This document shows positions 18,178-26,275 of a DNA stretch of 35,953 nt, one piece after another (position 1 is the stretch's first letter; each line of letters starts with the position of its first letter). The notes beneath the pieces were generated by a model. That model was not told where the DNA came from and searched no databases. It saw only the letters and a program-made list of their open reading frames with translations. Both the position numbers and the translations under genes were made by a program. The stretch is taken from contig PABA01000019.1 of assembly GCA_002699025.1 (NCBI GenBank), forward strand, positions 1 to 35,953, given 5' to 3'. This DNA comes from Sandaracinus sp. (GTDB taxonomy: Bacteria > Myxococcota_A > Polyangia > Polyangiales > Houyiibacteriaceae).

Positions 18178-19620
18178 CTACACGAGCAGGCCGGCGACGG
18201 TGGCGGTCATGCAGGCGGCGAGGGTGCCGCCGATCATCGCGCGGAGGCCCAGCTTGGCGAGGTCGCCGCGGCGCTCCGGGGCGATGGCGCTGATGCCGCC
18301 GATCTGGATGCCGATGGAGCCGAAGTTGGCGAAGCCGCACAAGGCGTAGGTGGCGATGATCACGCTCCGCTGCTGGAGCGGCGCGCCGCCGCCGACGAGC
18401 TCGCCGAGGTGCGCGTAGGCGACGAACTCGTTGAGCACGAGCTTCTCGCCGAGGAGCGCGCCGACGGTCGCGCAGTCCTCGGGGGCGACCCCCATGAGCA
18501 GCGCCACCGGCCAGAAGACCCAGCCGAGGAGCATGGAGAGGGTCCAGGGCTCGTGGCTCGTGTGGAAGAGCGCGTTGTAGGCCTCGACGGGGAGCCCCAC
18601 GAGGAAGTCGAGGAGCGCCACGAGCGCGAGGAAGGCGAGGAGCATGGCGCCCACGTTCAGCGCGAGCTTCAGCCCCTCGGCCGCGCCCCGGGCGGCGGCG
18701 TCGACGACGTTGGCGTCGGTCTTCTCGACGGTGAGCGAGACGCCCCCGCGCGTCGGGGAGCGCTCGGTCTCGGGGACGAGGATCTTCGCGACCACCAGCG
18801 CCGCCGGCGCGCTCATCACGCTCGCGGCGATCAGGTGCCCGGCGATGTCCGGGAAGCGCGCCTCGAGCATGCCCACGTAGGCCGCGAGCACGCCGCCGGC
18901 GACGGTCGCGAAGCCGCCGACCATCACGGCGTTCAGCTCCGAGCGCGTCATGGTGGAGACGTAGGGCTTCACGACCAGCGGCGCCTCGGTCTGGCCGACG
19001 AAGATGTTCGCCGCGGCGCTGAGCGTCTCCGAGCCGCTCGTGCCCATGGTGCGCTGCATGACCCAGGCGAGGCCGGAGACGGCGCGCTGCATCACGCCGA
19101 GGTGGTAGAGCACGGTCATCAACGCGCTGAAGAAGAGGATCGTCGGGAGCACGTTCAGGGCGAAGCTGAACTTCAGGTCGAGGTAGTCCCCGAAGACGAA
19201 GCGCGAGCCCTCCTCGGTGAAGGCGAGCAGGCCGATCACGACGTCGTTGAGGAAGGCGAAGAGGGCGCGGCCGGCGCCGGTCTTCAGCACGAAGAGCGCG
19301 AAGAGGAGCTGGAGGCCGAGGCCCCAGCCGACGACCCGCCAGGGGAAGCGGCGCCGGTTCGAGGAGGCCAGCCAGGCCACGCCGAGGAGCGCGGCGAGGC
19401 CGGCGACGCTCAGGGCGCGCTGCCACCAGGGCACGGCGCTGGCGCCGTCGCGGAGCGCGCTCAGCTCGACCTGCTCGACCGGCTCGGCGGCGCTCTCGGA
19501 GCCGCTCGCCGCGGTGCTCTCCGGGGTGCTCTCCGCGGTGTCCGGCTGAGCCCAGGCGGGAGCGGGGAGCGCGGCCGCGAAGGCGCCCAGACACGCGGCG
19601 AGGAGACCGGCGCGAAGCAT
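18178..19620 (-). CDS. nupC: Concentrative nucleoside transporter, NupC/CNT family
   Basis: CNT proteins import nucleosides across the inner membrane with protons or sodium. The 480-residue product has the core motifs SETLSAAANIFVGQTEAPL, EKLVLNEFVAY and ALCGFANFGSIGIQIGG, with many hydrophobic helices. The first 25 residues look like a cleavable signal peptide (ending PAPAWAQ), followed by a Ser/Thr/Glu-rich stretch and an extra helix before the usual core, which is unusual for the family. TAGGCT lies six bases before the ATG, with no Shine-Dalgarno. It probably feeds the salvage enzymes encoded nearby. Substrate preference is not evident. Confidence 0.92.
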   Translation of the reverse strand: MLRAGLLAACLGAFAAALPAPAWAQPDTAESTPESTAASGSESAAEPVEQVELSALRDGASAVPWWQRALSVAGLAALLGVAWLASSNRRRFPWRVVGWGLGLQLLFALFVLKTGAGRALFAFLNDVVIGLLAFTEEGSRFVFGDYLDLKFSFALNVLPTILFFSALMTVLYHLGVMQRAVSGLAWVMQRTMGTSGSETLSAAANIFVGQTEAPLVVKPYVSTMTRSELNAVMVGGFATVAGGVLAAYVGMLEARFPDIAGHLIAASVMSAPAALVVAKILVPETERSPTRGGVSLTVEKTDANVVDAAARGAAEGLKLALNVGAMLLAFLALVALLDFLVGLPVEAYNALFHTSHEPWTLSMLLGWVFWPVALLMGVAPEDCATVGALLGEKLVLNEFVAYAHLGELVGGGAPLQQRSVIIATYALCGFANFGSIGIQIGGISAIAPERRGDLAKLGLRAMIGGTLAACMTATVAGLLV

Positions 19621-19632
19621 CGCGCGAGCCTA
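19621..19632 (-). promoter_or_regulatory. Candidate leaderless promoter (-10 TAGGCT)
   Basis: On the minus strand TAGGCT (19632-19627) is followed by CGCGCG and the ATG at 19620. There is no ribosome binding site. This is the same geometry as upstream of 10829, 13555 and 25711. Confidence 0.5.
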
Positions 19633-19701
19633 CCAGGCTCGGCGCCGCCCTCGCGCTCCGAGCGGCCCCGAGCGCGCGCCGCGCATGGGCTCGGCGGCCG
19701 C

Positions 19702-20828
19702 TCAGGCCAGCGCGGCGAGGGTCGGCGCGCGGAGCGCCTCGGGGAGGCGCGCGGCCGCTTCGCGGAGGCCGCCCATGTCGTCCGCGCAGAGCGTCGCGTG
19801 GCCGAGCTTGCGTCCGGGCCGCGGCGCCTTGCCGTAGAGGTGGAGGTGCAGCCCCGGCACGGCGAGGAGCGCCTCCCGCGGCGGCAGCTCGCCGAGCAGG
19901 TTGATCATCACGCTCGCCCCGCGCGCGGCCGTGTCGCCGAGGGGCAGCCCGCAGACGGCGCGCACGTGGTTCTCGAACTGGCTGGTGACGGCGCCCTCGA
20001 GGGTCCAGTGGCCCGAGTTGTGGACGCGCGGCGCGATCTCGTTGAGCAGCAGCTGCTCGCCCGTGTCGAAGAGCTCCACCGTCAGCACGCCGACGTGGTC
20101 GAGCTCCTCCATGAGGCGCTTCGCCTTCGCCTCGGCCCGCGCGTGGAGCGCGCCGTCCGTCCCGGGGGCCGGCGCGACGCTCACGTGGAGGATGCCGTCC
20201 CGGTGCGTGTTCTCGGCGAGGGGCCAGCTCCGCACCTCGCCGTCCAGCCCGCGCACGGCGACCACGCTGAGCTCGCGCTCGAAGGTCACGAAGCCCTCCA
20301 GCACGCTCGGCACGGCCAGCTCGCGCGCCGCCGCCTCGGCCTCCTCGCGCGTGGAGACGCGCCGCTGGCCCTTGCCGTCGTAGCCGTGCCGCCGCGTCTT
20401 GAGGATCGCCGGCAGGCCCGTCACGGCGAGCGCCGCGTCCACGTCCTCGGGGCCGTCCACCGGCGCGAAGGGCGCGAGGGGCAGGCCGCAGGACGCGATG
20501 AATTGCTTCTCGAGGAGCCGGTCCCCGGTGATCTCGAGCGAGCGGATGCCCGGCCGGAGCGGCACGCGCTCGCCGAGCGCCCGGACCGCCTCCACCGGGA
20601 GGTGCTCGACCTCGTAGGTGAGCACGTCCGCCTCGGCCTCGAGGCGCGCCCCGAGCGCCGCGTCGTCGAAGTCGAGCGGGATGGGCTTTGCCGCCGCGAA
20701 GCCGGGCGCCGCCTCCTGGGGGGCGACGACGATCGGGGCGATGTCCAGCCGGTGTGCGTCGAACGCCATCATGCGCCCGAGCTGCCCCCCACCGAGGATC
20801 GCGAGGCGCGGCGACGGCGCGTGGTCGC

Positions 20829-20832
<4 letters not shown>
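19702..20832 (-). CDS. purK: 5-(carboxyamino)imidazole ribonucleotide synthase
   Basis: PurK uses ATP and bicarbonate to make N5-carboxyaminoimidazole ribonucleotide from AIR in de novo purine synthesis. From the GTG that overlaps the purE stop, the product has 376 residues. It begins with the nucleotide-binding motif [13 protein letters not shown], then has [10 protein letters not shown], the ATP-grasp segment [27 protein letters not shown], and the active-site region [20 protein letters not shown]. All are standard for PurK. Its product goes to PurE, encoded immediately upstream and translationally coupled through GTGA. Confidence 0.96.
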
Positions 20833-21335
<503 letters not shown>

Positions 21336-21489
21336 CGTCGTCCTCCGGGCTCTCCCATGCCAAGCGGGTGGCCCGGGCGAAAGGGTAAAATCTCGAAAGA
21401 TCGCGGCGCAACGTGCGATTGCTCCGCATGCCGCCGCTCGGGGCGGACTTTCACCGCGCGGGCGTGCGCCGGGGCCGGGGGCGCGTGAC

Positions 21490-23754
21490 TCAGCGCGGCT
21501 CCGCCTCGCGCTCGCCGAAGCGCGCGTCCGGGAGGCCGCTCCAGGTGTGGGCCTGTGGGCCGGCGGCCTTCGTCACCGTCACCGGGATGCCCGTCAGCCG
21601 CGCCATCCCGCTCACGGGCTCGAGGGCGTCGGGGCCGTCGGCGGCGAGGAGGTTCACGTTCACGCCCTTCGTCTCGCGGGCCACCGAGAGGTGCTCGGCG
21701 TGCTGATGGCCCCAGCCGTGGGGCAGGGCGACGACGCCGGGCATGAGGTCGTCGTTCCGCTTCACCGGGAGGCGCACGGTGGCGGTCGCGCTCGTCACGT
21801 CGACCAGATCTCCGGGCTGGAGCGCGCGCGCCGCCATGTCGTCGGCGTGCATGTGCAGGTGGTTGGTGCCCTCGCGGACGAAGCGCGCGTGGTTGTGCAT
21901 CCAGCTGTTGTGCGTGGTGACGGCGCGCTTGGTGATGAGGCGGAGCTGCCCCGCGGAGGCGCGCTCGGCCTCGAGCGCCTCCTCGAGCCCGGCGGCGAAG
22001 CGCATCAGCGCCGGCGGCGCCAGATCCACCAGGCCGTCGTCGGTCACGACGCGCGCGCCCAGGAAGGTGCCGGGCGCGTGCGCGTCGCGGAGCCGGCCGT
22101 GGCGCTCGCCGACCAGATCCTCGAAGCGACCCTGCTTCGTCGCGCGCAGCAGCCAGTCCAGGAGGCGCTCCTGTGGGAGGGCGGGCTGCGCGCCCGGGCG
22201 CTTCCGCCGGAGCTTCGCCGTGTGCGCGGCCTTCATCGCCTCGAGCAGGAGCTGCACGGGCTTGGCGCCGAAGAGGTCGAGGCCCGCGGCCCGCGTCAGG
22301 TCCAGGTAGATGGTCGCCTCGTCGCGCTGCTCGCCCTCGGGCGGGACGAGCGCGCGCGTCGCCTGCAGGTAGGGCTTCGACTGGAGCCCGAGCATGAGCG
22401 GGAAGACGAAGGGCAGGTCCGGGCGCTGGAGCGGCGCCGTGCAGGGCAGGACGTAATGCGCGAGCTGGGCCGTCTCCGAGTGGAAGATGTCGAGGGCGAC
22501 GAGGAGGTCGAGCTCGCGGAAGGCGCGCGCGAGCCGGCCCGAGTTGGCCATCGTGAGCAGCGGGTTCCCGCCGGTGACGACGAGCGCGCGGATCTGCTTC
22601 TCGCCGGGCGTGAGGATCTCGTCGGCGAGGATGCCGCCGGGGTAGGCGTCGTTCACGGAGGCGAAGGCGCCGACGCGGCTCTGGTCGTCGCGGAGGAGCG
22701 CGCCTGTCTTCTTGCCGAAGGCCGGGAAGTCGATGACGCCCTGGCCGACGAGCGTGCCGCCGCGCCGGTCCGTGTTGCCGGTGGCGAGGTGGATGGCCTC
22801 CTGCAGCCAGAAGCAGAGCGAGCCGTGGCGGCCCATGTTCACGCCCGTCGAGTGGTAGAGCGCGGCGCCGTCGGCGGCGGCGAAGGCGTCGACCAGGCGG
22901 CGGAGGGTGGCGGGCGGGACGCGGGTGACGTCGGCCGTGCGCTCGGCGGTCCAGGGGCGGGCGAAGGCGGCGAGCTCCTCCCAGCCCTTGGCGTGCCGGC
23001 TCAGCAGCTCGTGGCGGAGCCGGAGCTCGCCGCGGGCCTCCCGGGCGAGGAGCTCGGCGAGGAAGGCGAGGTAGAAGAAGACGTCCGTGCCCGGGCGGAT
23101 GGGCACGTGCTCGCCGGCGGCCTTGGCGGACTCGGTGCGGCGCGGGTCGACGAAGAAGAGGCGGCAGCCGCGGCGCTCCATCTCGCGGAGGCGCGCGATG
23201 GGGTTCGAGACCTGGAGGAAGGACCACTTGGAGATGGCCGGGTTGGCGCCGACGACGATCAGCGTTTGGACGTGGTCGAGGTCCGGGAAGGGCTGCGTGA
23301 AGGGGAAGCCGTAGAGGTGGTGGGCGCCGGCGAACTTGGAGGCGCAGTCCTGGGTCGCCGAGCTGAACATGCTCTTCGAGCCGACGGCCGTCATGAAGCC
23401 CTGGGCGAAGATCGGGTGGAGCACGCCGAAGCCGGCGGCCGTGCCGACGTACATGGCGACGCGGTCCGGGTGGATGGCGCGCTGGGCGGCGATCTTCGCG
23501 CCGATCTCCTCGAGGGCCTGCTCCCAGGAGACGCGCACGAAGCGGCGCTCGCCGACGCGCTTGAGCGGGTACTTCAGCCGGTCGGGGGAGCGGAGGTACG
23601 CGGCCTGCTCGAGGCCCTTCACGCAGCCGTAGCCGCGGGTGGCGACGTGGTCGCGATCGGGGCGGAGGGCGACGAGGCGGTCGCCCTCGACCTCGGCCTC
23701 GAGGCCGCAGAGCGCCTCGCAGATGCGGCAGAAGGTGGTGTGCGTCTCCGGCAT
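21490..23754 (-). CDS. Molybdopterin-dependent oxidoreductase, single subunit
   Basis: The 754-residue product belongs to the bis-MGD enzyme superfamily that includes formate dehydrogenase and nitrate reductase. It starts with a 4Fe-4S motif (C9, C12, C16, C44; CRICEALCG and RGYGCVKG). C137 in [10 protein letters not shown] stands where formate dehydrogenases have the Mo-binding Cys/Sec. [14 protein letters not shown] and the C-terminal molydopterin-binding domain ([27 protein letters not shown]) are typical. There is no Tat signal, so it is probably cytoplasmic. No partner subunit or cofactor gene is adjacent, so electron carrier and substrate are unknown. TAGGCT 13 bases before the ATG may be its -10. 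Confidence 0.88.
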   Translation of the reverse strand: MPETHTTFCRICEALCGLEAEVEGDRLVALRPDRDHVATRGYGCVKGLEQAAYLRSPDRLKYPLKRVGERRFVRVSWEQALEEIGAKIAAQRAIHPDRVAMYVGTAAGFGVLHPIFAQGFMTAVGSKSMFSSATQDCASKFAGAHHLYGFPFTQPFPDLDHVQTLIVVGANPAISKWSFLQVSNPIARLREMERRGCRLFFVDPRRTESAKAAGEHVPIRPGTDVFFYLAFLAELLAREARGELRLRHELLSRHAKGWEELAAFARPWTAERTADVTRVPPATLRRLVDAFAAADGAALYHSTGVNMGRHGSLCFWLQEAIHLATGNTDRRGGTLVGQGVIDFPAFGKKTGALLRDDQSRVGAFASVNDAYPGGILADEILTPGEKQIRALVVTGGNPLLTMANSGRLARAFRELDLLVALDIFHSETAQLAHYVLPCTAPLQRPDLPFVFPLMLGLQSKPYLQATRALVPPEGEQRDEATIYLDLTRAAGLDLFGAKPVQLLLEAMKAAHTAKLRRKRPGAQPALPQERLLDWLLRATKQGRFEDLVGERHGRLRDAHAPGTFLGARVVTDDGLVDLAPPALMRFAAGLEEALEAERASAGQLRLITKRAVTTHNSWMHNHARFVREGTNHLHMHADDMAARALQPGDLVDVTSATATVRLPVKRNDDLMPGVVALPHGWGHQHAEHLSVARETKGVNVNLLAADGPDALEPVSGMARLTGIPVTVTKAAGPQAHTWSGLPDARFGEREAEPR

Positions 23755-23904
23755 GGCTCAGCCGGAGAGCCTATCAGGGGCGCGGGGTCGGGCGGAGGCG
23801 TCGGGGGGCCGGGGGCGGACGGGAGTCGGCCGGAGCAGCTCGGCGGAGCAGTCGGAGGGGGCGCTCGGCGCGGTCGCGCGCCGGTGGGCTCGCTCGGGGA
23901 GCGT

Positions 23905-24285
23905 TCAGTGGAGCGGGCGGCTGGGCTCGATGGGCTCGAGGACGTCGAAGACCTCCTGGAAGGCACCGAGGATCGCGCGCTCGAGGTCGGCGTCGCGGTG
24001 GGTCGCGTGGAGCGTGCCGGCGATCACCTGGACCTCGTGGACCGGTTGGGGCTCGGGCCAGGCGCGCCGGCGGCGCACGCGGACCACGGAGCGGCCGAGC
24101 GGGTTGAGCTGGTCGAGCTCCTGCTGGAGGGCGTCGATCAGCCAGCGCGCCTCCCGCAGGCCGGCGGGAGGCCCGGGGCGCACCATGCGGCCGCGCACGG
24201 GCTGCGCGGGAGGGGTGCTGGGCGCAGCGGGGAGGGCGGATTGGGAGGGAGAGCGGCGCATGGGAGGGGATCTTGCAGCTCCCAT
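23905..24285 (-). CDS. Hypothetical protein
   Basis: The product has 126 residues. The first 40 are Pro/Ser/Arg-rich and likely disordered. The rest looks folded, with a helix (GLREARWLIDALQQELDQLN), a basic strand (SVVRVRRRRAWPEP), a strand (HEVQVIAGTLHATHRDA) and a helix (LERAILGAFQEVFDVLEP). I do not recognise it. An ATG at 24261 would remove eight residues. GATTCT six bases before the chosen ATG loosely fits the leaderless pattern of the window. It is a single gene between the lipoprotein and the molybdopterin enzyme, all on the minus strand. Confidence 0.65.
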   Translation of the reverse strand: MGAARSPPMRRSPSQSALPAAPSTPPAQPVRGRMVRPGPPAGLREARWLIDALQQELDQLNPLGRSVVRVRRRRAWPEPQPVHEVQVIAGTLHATHRDADLERAILGAFQEVFDVLEPIEPSRPLH

Positions 24286-24419
24286 GCCAGGAGAATCCCC
24301 GCGTTTTGGGCCCTCCCGTAACTGCGCGCGCTACACGGCCCCGGGGCACATCGTCACCACCCCCTCTCTCGGGCCGCCTCGCTCCTGGCCGCCTCGGTGC
24401 GTGGCCGCCTCGGCGCGTT

Positions 24420-25586
24420 CTACTCGGTCCAGCCGAGGCGCACGGCCATGGCGCGCTTCACCTCGGCGGGCTGGGGCTCGGCCTCGAGGCGCGCGAAGGC
24501 GTCGATGGCACCCGGGGGGAGGAAGAAGAGCAGCGCGTCGGCGAAGGCGTGGGGCGTCGGCGCCTCGGCGTCGAAGAGCTCCCCGAACCAGGCCCGCTCG
24601 AAGGCCCCGGCCTCGCCGGCCGTCAGGCCGAGCTCCCGCAGCTGCGTGCGGATGACCTCCCGGTGGGCGTCGGTGGGCTCCGCGTCGGCGGCGGGGATCG
24701 TCGCGCGTTCGCCGGCGGCGGGCATGGCCACCTGAGCGACGCGGATGCCGTCGTCCGTGCGGCTCAGGCGGAGCACCGGGCCGACGGGCTCGAGGGCCTC
24801 GTTCGTCAGGAGGATCGTGCCGTCGTCGGCGCGGGCCACGGTGACCGGGAGGGCCGGGGAGGCGCCGCCGCCGCGGTAGAAGAGGAAGGCCTCCTGCTCG
24901 CCGCCGACCGTGAGGCAGCCCGCGTCGTCGGCCGCGTAGGCGCTCAGCTCGGCGAGCTCGCAGTAGCCGTCGGGGGCGTTGGCGCAGGCCGGGTCGTCGG
25001 CGCTCGGGTAGGGGCCGCCGGCGCAGCTCTCGCGGGAGAGCGCGACGTCCTCCCAGCGGACGGTCGCGCCCTCGACCTCGGTGGCGGGCCAGTGCTCGAG
25101 GATGGCGCCGGCGCCGACCGTGACCTCGAGGTCGAAGGTGAAGTCGGGGTTGGCGTCGAGGAGATGCGCGTAGACGACGGGCTTGCGGCGGCCCGGGCGC
25201 GTGGGCCGGGTCGGCCGGGTGGGCCGCGTGCCGATCATGGGCGTGGGGCGCACGGGAAGGCCGAGCGAGGGCGTGTCGCCCCCCGAGCCGTTCATCATCG
25301 AGGAGGGGGCGTTCGCCGCGGTCTCGCTCTCGGCGGGCGCCTCCTCGACGCGGCCCGGGCCGGCCGCGAGCTCGAGCTCGCGCGCCGTCAGGTCGAAGTC
25401 GAGCAGGCCCCACTCGTGGAGGGCGTAGGCCGTGACCTCTTCCCGGGCCTCGACGGGCTGGTCGCGCGCCGCGCCTTCGGGGTCGGGCAGGAGCTCCCGG
25501 CCCTCGCCGCCGGTCTCCGCCGGGGCCTCGTCGTCACAGCCGGCCATCAGGGCCAGCGCCAAGAGCGCGATCCAGGTGCTTCGCAT
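24420..25586 (-). CDS. Lipoprotein of unknown function
   Basis: The 388-residue product has a signal peptide with lipobox MAGC (C17) followed by Asp-Asp, which in E. coli would favour inner-membrane retention. After an acidic linker comes YALHEWGLLDFDL, and later FLFYRGGGASPALPV. I have seen related HEWG and YRG motifs in large unnamed families of planctomycetes and myxobacteria, but can attach no function. A Thr-Arg-Pro tripeptide repeat (RPTRPTRPTRPGR) interrupts the middle. Four Cys in a Cys/Asp-rich segment (SCAGG, DDPACANAPDGYC) could form disulfides. GGAGGG precedes the ATG. It is divergent from the His-rich protein and receptor locus, and may belong to it functionally. Confidence 0.82.
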   Translation of the reverse strand: MRSTWIALLALALMAGCDDEAPAETGGEGRELLPDPEGAARDQPVEAREEVTAYALHEWGLLDFDLTARELELAAGPGRVEEAPAESETAANAPSSMMNGSGGDTPSLGLPVRPTPMIGTRPTRPTRPTRPGRRKPVVYAHLLDANPDFTFDLEVTVGAGAILEHWPATEVEGATVRWEDVALSRESCAGGPYPSADDPACANAPDGYCELAELSAYAADDAGCLTVGGEQEAFLFYRGGGASPALPVTVARADDGTILLTNEALEPVGPVLRLSRTDDGIRVAQVAMPAAGERATIPAADAEPTDAHREVIRTQLRELGLTAGEAGAFERAWFGELFDAEAPTPHAFADALLFFLPPGAIDAFARLEAEPQPAEVKRAMAVRLGWTE

Positions 25587-25680
25587 CGTTCCCTCCCGCG
25601 CCGAGAGTCGCCGGCGCGCGCCGCCGCATGCAACCCGCGGCGCGGCGCCATCCTTGGGCGCGTGGCTCGGGCGAAGCCAC

Positions 25681-25710
25681 CGTCAGGCGAGATGACGTAT
25701 GCTGCGGGCC
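25681..25710 (+). promoter_or_regulatory. Dyad operator candidate and leaderless -10 before the His-rich gene
   Basis: CGTCA (25681-25685) and TGACG (25693-25697) form an inverted repeat with a 7-base spacer that abuts TATGCT (25698-25703), a -10-like hexamer. A GTG start codon follows after seven more bases (25711). The 17-base dyad would fill the space between -35 and -10, where repressors or MerR-type activators bind. No convincing -35 is seen, which fits a regulated promoter. Confidence 0.45.
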
Positions 25711-26100
25711 GTGGAGCCTCGCCCCGGCCGACGCCTGGAGGCCGCCCTCGCCCTCCTCGTCTGGGCGCTGGGGGGCGAGCTCATGCCCTTGGCCCACGTC
25801 GCTCTCCACGCGGCGCTGCCGGGCCACGACCACGGCGCGCGCGTCCACGACCACGGCGAGGGTCCCCATCGGCACGAGCGGCCCGGGACGGCGGCCGCGG
25901 AGCGCGACCCGGCTTCGCCCGAGGACGCGCACGGGGACGGGAGCTTCGCGCACCGCGATCTCGCCGCGGCCCCGAGCGCGCTGGCGCTGCCGGCGATCGC
26001 CCCGGCCCGCCTCGGCGCGCCGCTCTCCCGGCGCGCGCCCGCGCGCCCCGGTGAAGGCAGAGCGCTCCGCGCCTCGGCGCGCGGACCGCCGGTCGTCTGA
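25711..26100 (+). CDS. Small His-rich exported or membrane-anchored protein
   Basis: From GTG 25711 the product has 129 residues; an overlapping ATG at 25699 lies inside the proposed -10 and would add four. A hydrophobic helix (LEAALALLVWALGGELMPLA, about residues 9-28) is followed by a His-rich stretch (HVALHAALPGHDHGARVHDH, then HRHERP and DAHGDGSFAHRDL). The tail is Ala/Arg/Pro-rich. Clustered His with Asp/Glu commonly binds zinc, nickel, cobalt or copper, so a periplasmic metal-binding or sensing role is plausible. It precedes the receptor gene by 175 bases on the same strand. No family is recognised, and part of the composition may reflect high GC. Confidence 0.6.
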   Translation: MEPRPGRRLEAALALLVWALGGELMPLAHVALHAALPGHDHGARVHDHGEGPHRHERPGTAAAERDPASPEDAHGDGSFAHRDLAAAPSALALPAIAPARLGAPLSRRAPARPGEGRALRASARGPPVV

Positions 26101-26169
26101 AGGGAGCGCCGCGCCGCCCTCGGCGTGGCCCGCAGCGCGGGACGCCCGGCCTCGTTCGAGGCCGGCACC

Positions 26170-26220
26170 GACCTGCGAACGGGTCCGACCTGCGAACGGG
26201 TTCGACCCGCGAACGCCTCC
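26170..26220. repeat. 17-bp direct repeats upstream of the receptor gene
   Basis: Three units (26170-26186, 26187-26203, 26204-26220) of GACCTGCGAACGGGTCC, the third diverged. At the second junction CGGGT-TCG-ACCCG forms a small perfect hairpin. The array lies 56 bases before the receptor ATG and could be a set of protein-binding sites or a leader RNA structure. Confidence 0.7.
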
Positions 26221-26275
26221 GTCCGGGGGCGCGCCCTGCGCTCGGCTCCGCCGAGCCTCCTCTTCCGAGACGACC

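Noticed and set aside
21384-21403. TAAAAT on the plus strand, a good -10 match
   Set aside because: No plus-strand gene follows; downstream is the antisense strand of the molybdopterin enzyme gene. It may belong to the A/T-rich patch of the purE promoter region.
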